Assembly (NCBI GenBank): GCA_961205875.1
Contig: OY540815.1
Span: 7,998,001-8,062,000, forward strand
Source: Sialis fuliginosa
Lineage: Eukaryota; Arthropoda; Insecta; Megaloptera; Sialidae
Direction: 5' to 3'
Length of the DNA stretch: 64,000 nucleotides
How positions within the stretch are numbered: the first letter of the stretch is position 1; each line of letters starts with the position of its first letter. Below, piece after piece: positions 47,046 through 59,677 of the stretch. The notes beneath the pieces are model-generated. The model was not told where the DNA came from and did no database searches. It saw nothing but the letters and a program-made list of their open reading frames with translations. A program made the translations under genes and the position numbers.

Positions 47046-47720
47046 AGTGGCGTTGACAACAATTCGTTCAAATGGACCATCTGAGTACAAAAAAAGAAAA
47101 AGATTCGTAAAATATATGTTATTAGCTATAGCCGGACGTAGGGGATTTTCAAAATATTGTTTAGAAAAAAAATGGCGAACATTTGAAAAAAATTCAAAAT
47201 TTTCGTGAATTTTTCTATAGAAAATTTTTTATAAAAAAAACGTCCGGCTGAAGAGGCCCGTTTCCTCTACAAAACCCATTTTGAACCAAATCGATCGAAC
47301 GAAAACTTTTTTAGTTATGCTGTCAACCAGATCAAAAAAAGTGATTTTGAGTAAACGGTGTTTAAAGTTTTGGAGAGATAAATCGAATAAATTGAGCTAG
47401 TAAATAAATAAATAAAATCGAATACTTAACGTTCGAATTTTCACTTGAAACTTGAGATACATATTCTTTGGGGTGTAAATTAATAATTTATAAACAAATA
47501 AAAAAATTGATTTTTTGAAAATTGTTCATACCCTTAACAAGTGTCGTTAAAAAAAACGTTTTTTTAGTACATATGTAAAAAAGCTCTTTGAAAATATTTT
47601 GATTTTTTGAGTAATTGTTACAAACAATGAAATTTATTTTGATATGTCTGCCTGTTTGATTTGTCTGATTTTACACAAAAACTGAACCGATTTTTAATAG
47701 AATTTTCATTGTTCAATTAG
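47046..47720. repeat. Probable transposon remnant, single copy
   Basis: It contains the inverted pair TAGCCGGACG near 47,130 and CGTCCGGCTG near 47,241. Wording such as ACCAAATCGATCGAACGAAA and AACTGAACCGATTTTTAATA is typical of insect repeats. No second copy in the window. Confidence 0.35.
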
Positions 47721-47939
47721 TTGAGGCAGGTCCGTATATAAAAAAATACAATTGATTTTTTCTTTATAAAATTTATAAAAATAAAATGCTTAATCAATTG
47801 CATATAATTAACCATCATTACTGCCGCCATGGTGGCGATATGGGGTCTATGTTTTTCGAACAGCCAATTGCACGAGGAGAATTCTAGAGATACTCCAGTA
47901 AGAGTTATGACAGTTTCGCACTTTTTAACTAAACCGGCG

Positions 47940-48360
47940 GTTAACGATACAAATTCATACTTTCATTTTTCTATTAGATTGCGCTTATGAATAATTATTT
48001 TAAATACTTACGTCATTTGAACTGTACAATACAACACGGACTTTAAAAATCAAAAAAGTGTGTTTCATTTTTAACCTCTAATTTGGGAAAAAGTGAAACA
48101 GGTCTCTAATGGAAAATATTTCTCGAAAAATTAAAAGAAAAGCTACAAAGGCAACTTTAATGATATTAACTAACAGGAAAATCTGTAGGGGTGACACATC
48201 ACTTATTAGGCGATTTATATTTTCAGGTCGCTTTAACAAACCTTTAATGATGATGTCTGTTTTTATAATTCTCCTATAAACAAATTAGTTTTTTAGTTGC
48301 AAGCTTGTTTCACTTTTACCCCATTTTTTGGTGTTTTATATTTACCCCGCTCGACCCTAG
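47940..48360 (-). repeat. Family G dispersed repeat, reverse copy
   Basis: This is the reverse-orientation partner of 35,955-36,300, without its small internal duplication but with about 130 extra bases before the TTTCACTTTTACCCC end. It ends with TTTACCCCGCTCGACCCT. It is non-coding. Confidence 0.75.
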
Positions 48361-49674
48361 GTATATTTAATGGTACTGTTTGATAAAATGAGATAATACG
48401 GCTGTGAGTGAGACTTGGCTACAACAAACAATCAGAAATCGATTCAAGCTGTCAGAACTCTTACATATATTAAAATTTGTAAATAGCTATATTAAAAAAA
48501 AAAATTACAGTATACAACATCTATAAAATTTTAATACTGGTAAGAGTTAATAACTTTACAACTGAAATTAAAATAGGAAAATGCTGCCAAAACATCAGCA
48601 CAAAAATTGTAAATAACACCTAATTAGGTATTAAAACGTAAAGAAACAATTACCTATGGTAATTATGTAAATGTGATATGACTGTTTTTTTAGAGAGAGA
48701 AACCTAAATTAATAATGAAATAAAATGTACTTTGTACTTTTTAAAGTAAAAAATAATAGTATGGTGATGAAGAAAATAATTACACTAAAATATTTATTTA
48801 ATTTTAATATTGAGGATTAAAAAAGCCACTACTAAATTAAAAATTACTGTTAATATTACAAATGTAAACTCTAGTTTTATTTAAAAAATTTAAATATTTT
48901 TTTATATACAAATATAATTTTAATAAAATAATTTGCAGATTTAATAGTTTAAATTAAATGTTTTAAAATAAAATCAAAAAGCTCATTCAATACTATACCA
49001 TCATAAAACACGTACATATGGAAATTAGTTATATTATAATGTATAAAAATTAATAATAGAGTACCTATCCTACAAAATTCATGAATTAATAATACAAGAC
49101 CAATAAAATGAAACTATAAAAATTTACAACTGCAAAAAATAATTTCTATATTAACACATCATCCGGATGTTATTTAAAAACACATAAAACTAAATTAATT
49201 TCTTCAAAGAATTTCTTCTACTGTCATGCAATTCAAAGGTTAAATGGATATAACATGGTACGTTGACCTGTTACTGAACGCGGTTTAACTAAAAAACAAC
49301 TTTTATTTTCATTTATTTTTTGTCCAATTCGTGTATCCGCACTGGATGTTTATTAATACATTCGTTTTTAAAATTATCATTTCTTGTTCAAGTGAATGTC
49401 TGTAACATTTGACATACACAGGGAAGGTCCCATAAAAGGGATATTTTTGTAACACTCTGAAACTAATTGCGCAATAATATTTTTTTTAAATTCTTTACTT
49501 GGATACAGATATGCTATGCAAAACTAAACTGAATTTTTATTGTAAATATTTTATGTTAATTGACCCTTTCATGGACTGTCGTTTATTCTCTTGCATAATT
49601 GAAACAAATAAATTATTTTATTATTAAAAATCTAAGTATTGAAAGTAAAGGGTATAGAAATCGAAGTTATACAT
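48361..49674. other. AT-rich stretch, nothing identified
   Basis: No gene or repeat partner seen. The family A end follows directly. Confidence 0.45.
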
Positions 49675-50561
49675 ATCCTTAATATATATAAGGCTCAACG
49701 TCTCTCTGTCTGTCTGTCTGTCTGTCCATTAGTTACCGTATCACTCGAGAACCACTTATCCGATTTACGTGTTTTTTTTTTAATTCATAGGTACGTTCTC
49801 TGGCCAGGTTATAGACTATATTTTTTTACGTTAGGTAACATAACAACCAAGCAGTGACGATAATAGTAAATCAAGTCGGAAAAAATTTTGCCGTCGGCGC
49901 GCTGTTTTGTAATACGCTGCCTAAACCGTTCAATATAGAACAAAATAATGTATTAAAGAATTGTGCAGAATCAAAAGTTCTACAATTAAGTCCGCGACAC
50001 CATATGTCTAACTTTTATATTTAAGCCACAATTACTGCTTTTATGTTACTAAGAAAACATAAAATATTTGGGTTCTGTTTACGTGGACTTATGACATGCA
50101 AAACATTAATACTTATCGAAATAAATGATTTCATCGTCATAAGTACTTAATGTAGATATAATTTGCCATTTACAGCATCCAATTTGGTCGTATAGTTTAG
50201 AAAATATCGAAATATATGTTATACGGGAAAATATTATTCGTGCGAAGGTGACCCGTGTATGGCGATGGAACGTACCAACTAGAAGCGCAGGGCAGAGGAA
50301 AGGGAACAGGCCGGTATTCTTTTGATTGTCAATTGTTTATTTTGTTTTCAATAATTAACTTTTAAATTTAAATAGAACAAAAATTATTTATATTATACTT
50401 TTTGTTCTGATTCGTTTTTGTTAGGTAGGTAATTTAAGTGTTATTTGGTTTTTATTACATTAATAACTAATCGTGTTTGTAATTAATTCAACTATATATT
50501 TTTTAAATCCTAAACAATAATTCCGTAGTCCACGCGAGCGAAGCCACGTGGGCCCAGCTAG
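49675..50561 (-). mobile_element. Family A repeat, near full length, reverse
   Basis: In reverse complement it begins CTAGCTGGGCCCACGTGGCTT and ends with the GACA tract, GACGTTGAGCC and TATATATATTAAGGAT. It is very similar to 1,228-2,120 over most of its length, so the two probably derive from a recent common source. The interior contains a GC-richer segment near 50,240-50,320 not seen in the short copies. It is non-coding. Confidence 0.8.
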
Positions 50562-50589
50562 TTTTATATAATTTACAAAATATATAATT

Positions 50590-50850
50590 TTTATTCTTAA
50601 CTAATTGTCCGCGGCTTCGCTCGCTTAAATATAAAAGTTACATATATGGTATCGCGGAGTTTATTTTAGATCTTTTATTATAAACGATTCTTTACTACAT
50701 TAAATTGTTCAATATTTAACGGTTTAGGCAGCGTATTGCAAAAGAGCGCGCTGGCGGCAAACTTTTATCCAACTTGATTTTTTTATTTATTTGCTATTAT
50801 CGTCACTGTCACGGACCGACAGACAGTTTTACAATATATATTTAGAAGTA
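50590..50850 (+). mobile_element. Family A fragment, forward
   Basis: It begins GTCCGCGGCTTCGCTCGC, skips to TAAATATAAAAGTTACATAT, keeps GGCAGCGTATTGCAAAAGAG, and ends GGACCGACAGACAGTTTTA then ATATATATTTAG. It lies 28 bases from the reverse full copy, giving a head-to-head pair. Confidence 0.7.
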
Positions 50851-52555
50851 ATTTTGAGAAGAAAAATGTTTATTTTAAATTCTTTCAAAAGTTTTATTAA
50901 GTCTTAAGTTAAAATTAAAATTGAAATCACATCTACATTACTGGAATTCAAAAAGGTACTATTTATTTCAAAGATATTAAAAATAGCGTTCTTCAATAAG
51001 AAATCAAAAATAATTCTACTTTCAAAGGCATTCATTTTGTTTGCCTAATAACATATACTCGCACATTTATATCGAATTTGATCGGTCCAAATTACGCATA
51101 TAATGATAGTAATAATAACCTATGGAGATCTTAAGGTCAATAACTCTACACTTATAAAACTATCTTTCCTTATAATTTAGAATCCAATTTGGCACTACCG
51201 CGATTTTTATTGATTTTAATTTATCAAAGAAGAACGCCATTTGACATTTGTGATTTGTTTATGTTTTGATATATTTTATTGATATTTACTGTCAGTTTTA
51301 TTTTTTATTCGTGTAACATTGAAAATAAAAATGTTATTTATCGCAGTAAAACTCACATAGCAATAAATTTGATATATAAAATTATAATTGGAATTTTTTT
51401 ATAATAAAAACAATTATTACTGTTAATAAATCATTAAATCATGTTTAAGTTGAGTGATTTTTCAAAATAAAAGCCCTATTGATGAAGTTTTTTTGTCCGT
51501 CTGTCTGCAACATAACTCAAAAACCAACGGACCGAATAAGTTAAAAATTTTCTGCTAAAAAATCTCGAAAAATCATTATTTATCAAGGTTAAAAAAAATT
51601 TGCTAAGTATGTAATAATATTATGTACAATATAGGTACATTAATTAAAAATATTATTAATTTACAACATATACATTAAAAATTTATTTAAATGTAGGTAT
51701 GTGTAATGTATTTATCTAACGAAAATAAAATTTCAGAATATTTTAAGAGGATTAATAATAATATTATAAAATCAGTAGCAAACACAAATTAATGTCAAAC
51801 CATCTTGACATATAAATGTTTTAAATGCGATTAGCAGCATTATCAAATAATTAATAATTTATACTTATACATATTTATGTTGACATGCTTGCAACTTATC
51901 CGATTTGCCTCAGTCTACTCTATTAAGAAAACATTTCTAATACCCTCCCTTCTCCAGAAAAATATACTTATCAGCAACTATTATTATATTGTTTTTATTA
52001 ATTTTAAAGAAATAATAATTTCAGTAATTTTTTTCAATCCATTGCAGCACTTTTGCATGCCACTCAAAATTCATATCACCTTTTTCTGTCATCAACAAAA
52101 AGTAACATTAAAAATGACGTCTATACACGTCATAAAAAAATAACATGTGAATAATATTTAATCTTCAAATTAACTATTCGCTAACTACACGTTTAGTACA
52201 ATAATAAAAATAAAAACGCAGTTAACAGTTTGGTGGCATAATTTGTACAAATAATTTAAACAAATATGACTATTCCCACCAACATAAACTTGAACAATAA
52301 CTGTAAATTAAAGGTTTATTTTGTAGTCTGTATGAGAAACTAAATTATTATAAATTTAACAAGTAAGTTAATATAATGAGTACACCTTTTTTACTTTGTT
52401 GAATAAAAACATACTTATAGGTATTAACTTCCTGTCATCTTTAGAAACTTTGCATCTTGGTATGAATGGTATCATATGCTACCGATTGCTTATTAATTTA
52501 AATTATTTATTTAGTTATTGAATACTTTCCGAATTCCGAGTAATTAGCTCCTAAA
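50851..52555. other. AT-rich stretch, nothing identified
   Basis: No gene or repeat partner. The frame 51,877-52,143 is AT-driven and lacks family resemblance. Confidence 0.45.
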
Positions 52556-52559
52556 TTAC

Positions 52560-53050
52560 TTGCCTAATGTATTTTTGTTTATTTTTACTTCCATGTTCTG
52601 AAAGAAATGGAAGTATTGTAATACCATCGAAAAATCGTGTCCGAGATAATGACAGATTCTGAATGTACTAACTTCAAAACTTAAAGAAAAGTGAATTTCC
52701 GCATGGTGGTTGTGCGTGTGTCTGTGCGAATGTAGAATTTTCTTTCTTTCACGATAACTACTGTAAAATTGCATCGATCTAAATTATTTTTGGGGAAAAT
52801 GTTTGCCTCAGTGAGTACTCTAGATATATTGATTTTGGTGCTAATCGGATTAGGGGTTTTGGAAATATTCGAAATTTTGTAACTTTTTTCGTCTAAAAAG
52901 TGAACATTGCGACTATTATCTCACTAGTTTTGATAAGACTTGGTACATTTATAGTTGAATTGAACCTAAGGGACATTTATTATTGCTACTTGCATAAACA
53001 GCCATTAAAGGGGTGAAAAACACCCTCAAAATTTTAATTTTAAACACTAA
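52560..53050. repeat. Probable transposon remnant, single copy
   Basis: TTACTTCCATGTTCTGAAAG, the GTGCGTGTGTCTGTGCG tract and AAAGGGGTGAAAAACACCCT are typical insect-repeat wording. AGGGGTG and CACCCT form a small hairpin near 53,010. No second copy in the window. Confidence 0.35.
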
Positions 53051-53738
53051 TTAATACGTCATTAATTTATATTGCCTTGGAAACAAATGCAACTAAATTC
53101 AAATTGTCAAATTAGTTGTTCTATATAATGTGTATTATGTTTTTGACATTAGGACATTAGATTATATTTATACACAAATGGCAATAACTGCTGTAACCGT
53201 CGAAAGTATATATGTATTACGAAATTTATATTCACAGTAGTAGGTTTAAATTATATTATATATAAAGATAGAAAGAACATGGAAGTCATGTATGGTTCTG
53301 CATACCGATATTTTAATTTTCCATGCAAATTCATAAACTAGTCTAAAAACTGTTCTTTCATTACTTACTCGAAAGAGAATTTTAATTTACAAATAAAGTT
53401 ATTTCTATTAATAATATTATTTACAATTGTATCAAGATTATTCAATGTAATAAAAAAAATACCCCTCAAGAAACAAATGTCACTGTGATAAATTATTAAA
53501 AAATAAATAAAACCAAGATTTAATTTTCCATGCATTTGACTCTATAATTAAAAATTATAAATTAATATATTCTTATTTCATAACCAATAGTTTATAAATC
53601 AAACAATGAAATTATAAATTCTCCATTGCACGTAATTGTATATCTGTGTACACATTTGATACCAGCTTATGTTTCAAATGTCTGTAGGGTAAAGTGTGGC
53701 ATAAATCCCATTGTATTTGTTGCACTGCTTTACCCGCT

Positions 53739-54250
53739 CAGTGGTTCTTAACCGATGTTCCTATTTTATTAAAATTGTTAATTTCAATATATTGTTTAGG
53801 ATAAAGTACTAATTGATATATCATTCTATCATACATCATTAGAAAGTTCATTATTTCTACTTTCAAAAAAAAAAATTAAATAAAATTTGAATAATATTTA
53901 ACAAAACTAGAGCAGTTTTAGTAAACCCTAAAATTTGGGAACAAGTCGCCATATTTTCTAAACAATTGAATGAATGAAAAAATTTTTTTACTAAAGTTTC
54001 TTACTTTTTTATGATCTTTAAAATTATGTACTTTTGGATATACCGTCCCATTTGATTTTGCTGAGAAACGGGCATGTACCCCTCAAACTACCCTAAAATT
54101 ATTTAGGGTCGATATACATATATAGTAAATTTTTTATCATAAAACTGTATCTTCAATAGTTTGGGCCTAAAACATAGTGGACGGGTGGTCTGGAACACCC
54201 AGTATAAAATTGATAATTTTCTGCGATTTGGAAAATATTTAGAACCACTG
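53739..54250. mobile_element. hAT-like non-autonomous remnant
   Basis: The ends are CAGTGGTTCTTAACC and ATTTAGAACCACTG. CAGTGGTTCT is a standard hAT terminus. No 8-bp duplication is preserved (TACCCGCT against ATTTAGAT), so the copy is old, or one end belongs to another insertion. The interior is non-coding. Confidence 0.6.
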
Positions 54251-55640
54251 ATTTAGATAGTGGGATAATATTATGATAATTCTAGCGTGTAATTTATAAT
54301 TATACCAAAGGTAATACAATCTCTCACTGATGCACATATTTGCTTTGGATATTAATGCTACTCTCTCGTTTTTAAATATTATTGTCTTCATTTTTAAGAA
54401 TATGTAATTAATTTATACACATTGCAAGTTTCTATATAAATAAAATGATGCGATAACATAGATATTATGAATTGATATCGCTGCATTCTTGACTTATGGG
54501 CTTACACTATACTTATGGTTAGTTTTAAAATATCACCCAACTACTTCCATATTAGATATTCATTATTAATTTTAATTAATTTAAATACATATTTAAAAGA
54601 ATATGAAACAATTTGTGGCAGCTATATTGTCCTACAAGTTAAGTATTATTTGAAAAGTATCGGTTGTCTTTTCGTAGTTCCAAGTCTCTACCTCTTCAAG
54701 TTCAGTTATAAATACAGGCATTATAATCCAATTTGATATTTTTTAGAATTTTTGCCGATTGTTTGTTTCAATTTGATACGAAAAATACATAACTGATTTT
54801 GATGGAACTTTTTCAGTTCGAAAGCCCATGTTTATTAATAAAACATTTCTAATAAAAATGCATGGAAAAAAATCACAGGTAGGTTGTGATGTTGATGTAT
54901 TTAAATCAAAAATTTATATTGAACAATTAGGTCAGGCATGTATTAAAAAAAACTTTTTTTTTTATTTCGAAATGGAAACAGGCAAATCCGCAGGGAGTTT
55001 TTAGTATTTAATAGATATCTAATAATGAATTGGTATTTAATTATAAACTATCTACTGTAAACACCAATTAAATATGAAGTATATAATTGTAGAATATCTA
55101 TAAATTAAAACAATTTATAGTGAAACATCTCCCATACGACCCATAATTATTATTGAGCGACTGTGTTTTTAAAAACTGTTGCTACTATTTTTTACAAATA
55201 TGTATATAAAATGCTTAAGTTATAATTAAATACAAATATAGAAAATTACATTTTTACATCATTTAAGACGTAAAAATAATTAATCTTTAATTAATACTAA
55301 AACAGATGAAAAATATACCCACGGCTTCTCAAATTGCAATATAAAATAACTTAGAAGTAATGATCTGTAAAATAATGCTCTTTTTAAATAAAAATACAGA
55401 CTCTTATAATGCCTTAAATGGATATTATTTTTCCATTCTGACAAGAAAATAACTTTGCTAGTACACCTTAACTATCCAGTTTAAAGAGATTAGTTTTATA
55501 AGTAGATATAAAGTAAAAACTAGAAATCTGAAAAATCGTTTAAATGAATATTAAACTTGACAAAAATTAGATCTTTTTTTAACTCTTAAAAAATTGTAAA
55601 TTTAAAGTTGATAAAGAAATATTTTAAAAACTATACGTTT
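54251..55640. other. AT-rich stretch, nothing identified
   Basis: No gene. The frame 54,515-54,736 has a hydrophobic AT-driven composition only. Confidence 0.4.
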
Positions 55641-55646
55641 TAGAAA

Positions 55647-56152
55647 TAAAACGGCTAAGTGCGTGTTGGGCACGTACTCGATAGGTTTCCGTAGTCATTA
55701 TGATTTATAAACAAGAGTTATTTCAATTTTTTTTATAAACTATTCTAGCTACAGTATTCGTTATAATTTTCATTGAAAGTACTAACTAAAAGCTATATTG
55801 TGAATTTTTTTTTAGATTTTTTGCATCGATAGTTGAGAAAGTAAAAGGGGGAAGGGGACGCTCTGATAACGACTTTTAAACGCAAATATATCGTGATTGA
55901 AGGGTTAAAATCAAAAGGCCATTTAACATTTTTTGTTTCATTTTAAGAGACCTATCTAATGACAGTGAAAAAAAATATGAGAGTTCACTTTTCAGTCCAA
56001 AAAAATTGTTTTTTCAAAAATCTTATAATTTCTGTTTTTGTGTTGCCAGTCTTCGTCTGCATACCAAATTTCATCTTAATCGGCTTAAAATTTTTGAGGA
56101 CGGACATGGCGAAACTATAAGGTTTCCTAGTTTTCTACGGAAACCTAAAAAA
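55647..56152 (+). mobile_element. Family J repeat, near full length
   Basis: It begins AAACGGCTAAGTGCGTGTTG then GGCACGTACTCGATAGGTTTC, with an imperfect hairpin in the first 35 bases. It ends GGTTTCCTAGTTTTCTACGG then AAACCTAAAAAAA. TAGGTTTCCGTAG and CTACGGAAACCTA form inverted ends. The order of CGGC-AAG, hairpin, GG-TTCCG start, CGGAA-CCTAAAAA end is the same as in family C read on its minus strand. A truncated copy is at 855-970. It is non-coding. Confidence 0.75.
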
Positions 56153-56159
56153 AGATATC

Positions 56160-56672
56160 GCATTATAAATCTTAAACCAGAATTATGATAAATTACCCAA
56201 AATAATGAATTATTACAAATGTAAATTTAAAGTATATGTAAGTATTTAATCTAGGATATTTCTTATTTTACAACAAGCGTATAATTTCACTAAAAATAAT
56301 TGACACAAATTTACAGGTAAAGGCAAAAAAAAAGAGTTTAAACACATTAGATAGAAATAAAAACAAGATATTTTTTACAAGAAACCCTGAAATTGTAAAT
56401 AAATTAGTTGTATAAAACCTATCTCGCGCCAGTAATTTCACAATGTCGCAATAACGGGCATAAAAAACACAGAGAGAGTGTACGGATCATTAGCATCAAC
56501 GGGGCTCGCATTAAAATGTTTTCATCGTTACATAACAGTTTCGAATACTTAACACATGCACCAGGGACGCATTCAACAGAGGGCTGTCAGGTTTCAACCC
56601 CTCTACTCATAATTACAAGTGTTATCAATGACACAGTCACATTTTTTCGAGACTGAATAATTTATAAAATTC
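56160..56672. other. Unassigned, with a GC-richer patch
   Basis: The patch 56,415-56,650 is less AT-rich and open on the plus strand, but the frame starts at a TTG and shows no family. I do not call a gene. Confidence 0.3.
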
Positions 56673-56735
56673 AGCACTATCTATGCTGGCGTGGACTACG
56701 GAATTATTGTTCAGAATTCTTGAAAAATATAATTT
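56673..56735 (+). mobile_element. Family A short fragment
   Basis: TGGCGTGGACTACGGAATTA then TTGTTCAGAATTCTTGAAAA matches the 5' 60 bases of the family. It directly abuts a family K region. Confidence 0.55.
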
Positions 56736-56739
56736 TGCT

Positions 56740-57545
56740 TCCTCGCAATATCGAAGATGTGAGAAGTTTTGTGATCGTTTTAGATTGAGACAAAATAAAT
56801 GTTCTCCGATTTCAAAATTTTAAACTGATCTTTCCGTTTCACATCAAGACAAACACTTTTCGTTCCGTGTCTGTCTGTCTGTCCGTGTGTCCGTCCGTCC
56901 GTCCTCTGAATCCTTGTCACACGCATAACTGATGAACCACTGAACCGATATTATTGAAACTTGGTTGGATGGTTGGGTCTGTCTTCAGGACGGTTCCATT
57001 TCAAAATCATCAAAATCGTGTTAAGGGAGAAGGGTGACATCCAAAAATATTTATTTTTTCAAGATATCTCAAGAACGACACATGTTACGTGAAAATTTTA
57101 TAGAATATTTTTTGTAGAGCATTACATTTTCTATAATATGGGTTTGTTATAAAATATTCCCTTACAAAGATTTATCTCAATTTATCTTAAAAAATCGTCT
57201 TACTACGTTTGCTGTAAAATATTCCCTTACAAAGATTTATCTCAATTTATTTTAAAAATTCGTGTTTTGTTTTTCTAAATTGATATTTGATTGGATATAT
57301 TAAATGTCATTTTGACGTTTTAAATGTCATTTTGACATTTGCATAAATTTAGATTTAGATTGAAATTGTCAAAAAATTAAAAATATATGACAAATATTCA
57401 GGTGCGTTTTAAGAAAAATTTCGAACTAAGATTTTTTAGTAAAATTTGTATAAAAATTAAATGGTTAACCAATACCAGGCAATTTATCTGAACACTATCG
57501 GTTTTAGTGAATTTAGCACGAGGAAGCACTGTGCATTTACTTGGC
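56740..57545 (+). repeat. Family K region with microsatellite and tandem repeat
   Basis: It contains a TGTCTGTCTGTCCGTG and CCGTCCGTCC tract at 56,870-56,905. It also has a tandem duplication of about 56 bp, in which AAAATATTCCCTTACAAAGA then TTTATCTCAATTTAT occurs at about 57,152 and 57,207. A short duplication of TAAATGTCATTTTGAC lies near 57,301, and the shared block TTTAGCACGAGGAAGCAC near 57,513. It is non-coding. Confidence 0.55.
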
Positions 57546-57549
57546 AGAT

Positions 57550-58540
57550 GTTTTTTTAATAGTTTTTGAAATTTTTGTTAGATTTCCAACGCAAACTACA
57601 TAACTACTACATAAATTGATGGGATTTACACTGTTAAAAAGCCATAGACCCTAGAAGTAAGCCATATAATTATTGATTTACAGTATGAAAAAAATACGAT
57701 TGATATTTCTGATAAAATTAATAAAAATAAAAAAATATTTTATTTCGAAATAAACGTAAGCGAATCTGCGGTCAATTTCTAGTAGGACAAATCCTTAACC
57801 CAGAAATTATATATAAGTTCCAAATACACAGTAGGAATTCGTAGATTTTTTTGTTGTCACATACACGAAATACTATAATAAAATTTTATAATACAGGGTA
57901 TAACATTAATATTAGAAGATAGCCCCTTCAATAAAATAAATAAATAAACACCTAACTTACAATAATACTTAACTAAATAATTTAAAAAATAGATATATGT
58001 ATACATCTCTCCCGATCAAAAATACTAACATTCGCGCCTGACTTAAAGTGATAGAGAGAGAGAGAGAGGAATTGTATTTTTTAAAGCGTTGTGTTGAAAC
58101 CTGCTCGTCTAATCTAATTATCACAATGCGTAGACAGATAGACTGCACATTGTGATGTCATGATATAATGCAACAATGCAAAGCATACTACTTTCCAATA
58201 AATCGTATTTAATTATATTATGTAAATTAACAAATAATGTTATATACTCGGATTTAATTTGTCTCATGAAAATCGTCCAATTAAAATTGTTTATACTTTT
58301 TTATAGATACCTACATGAAATGTACTTCTTAATAAAGGATAGTAATTATAAAAAAAGTTCAGTTTGAGATATAAAATGACATTTTGAGGGTCCCCGAATT
58401 GAGTCGACCATTATAGAAAAAAAAAATATAGAGATTTTCATCATTCTGTCTTTAATTGAATAGGTTAAACTTTACAGACTGCCACTTATAATATGGGCAT
58501 TTATAATAAATTATATTTATATTTTAAATGTTATTCACAT
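57550..58540. other. AT-rich stretch with a GA microsatellite
   Basis: A GA simple repeat lies at 58,053-58,068. Nothing else is identified. Confidence 0.45.
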
Positions 58541-58544
58541 TAAG

Positions 58545-59285
58545 GGAAAGTTGGCCAATTTGGTCATTTTTTTAAATTAACATATTCAGTATACTAGTTT
58601 TAGGTTTAGACAAATTATTTTTTTATGAAATGAAACAGCAGTTTATATATTTTGTTTTTATTAAGTATTAATTAACATTATTACCATAAACTCCACAAAA
58701 ATCAACAAAATGTGAGATAGGAGTCTTGTTTCAATTTAACCAACCGGTACTGTATAAATTGAACCACGAGGTTGCTAATTTGGACTTTAACAGAGTCCTA
58801 ACTAAAATATACCTGTAAATAAAACATAATATATATTCATGAATTACAGACTATCAAACAATTATTTATCATAAGTATTAAAAAAAAACTATAACAAAAT
58901 AAGTCTCATTACATTATTTCAATTAAATTATTCAAGAAAGACAATCATCACATATGTCAGGATTATTGGTACAAATTTCATGATTCCAGTTATGGCAACT
59001 ACGTGCGGTCTATTTTAACCAACAGTGTGATATTGATAAATTGATGCTGCAGACTATAAATTAAAAAAAAACTTATGCTTACCTTTGTACTATCACTTAT
59101 TTACATTTGTGGAAACAAAACACTAACATTACTACTTGTCAAGGAAAACAATATAGCCGATATGCAATAAAGTAAGGCACCTATCGCACAGTGTTGCCAT
59201 TTAAGAAATAAGAAAACTACTTTTCAAGATATAAGGGTGGTCTAATTTAGCGAGTAGTTCAATATACCATACATTCCCCTATATT
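58545..59285. repeat. Probable old DNA element with AGGG/CCCT ends
   Basis: The left edge AAGGGAAAGTTGGCCAATTT and right edge ATACCATACATTCCCCT could be diverged inverted ends. Internal motifs TCAATTTAACCAACCGG and AATTGAACCACGAGGTTGC echo the edge wording. This is a recurring type in insect genomes. No second copy is in the window. Confidence 0.35.
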
Positions 59286-59289
59286 CAAT

Positions 59290-59673
59290 TCATTCATTCA
59301 AAAGGCAAACCGACTAAACATACAAACAGAATATTCCAGGTCACTATTCTGAGCTTAAGTATGTATAATAACATCATTAACTAAATATTGAATAGCATGC
59401 ATTACACCCAGTACAAAAGGAAATGCATAACTGATATATATGTAGCAATTAGTTTATGTCGACAAATATGAACCTTTGCTTATATCGAACTAACACACTG
59501 AACTATCTTGCAAGCAAACTACAAAGCTTGTCATAAGATGTTTGATGAGTTAATGATCAACCCTTTGACAAACTATTTACCGAGTTCTTTAGAAACTCTA
59601 TTTAATTAAGTTCATCACAATTGAAATTATATTGAATAAATAAAAGGCATTTTATAACACAGATAAAAAATAG
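59290..59673. other. Unassigned sequence
   Basis: No gene or repeat partner seen. Confidence 0.35.
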
Positions 59674-59677
59674 TATA

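Noticed and set aside
51877..52143. 88-codon plus-strand ORF as a membrane protein gene
   Set aside because: The hydrophobic residues follow from TTT/ATT/TTA-rich DNA, and there is no ATG context, splice site or conserved motif.
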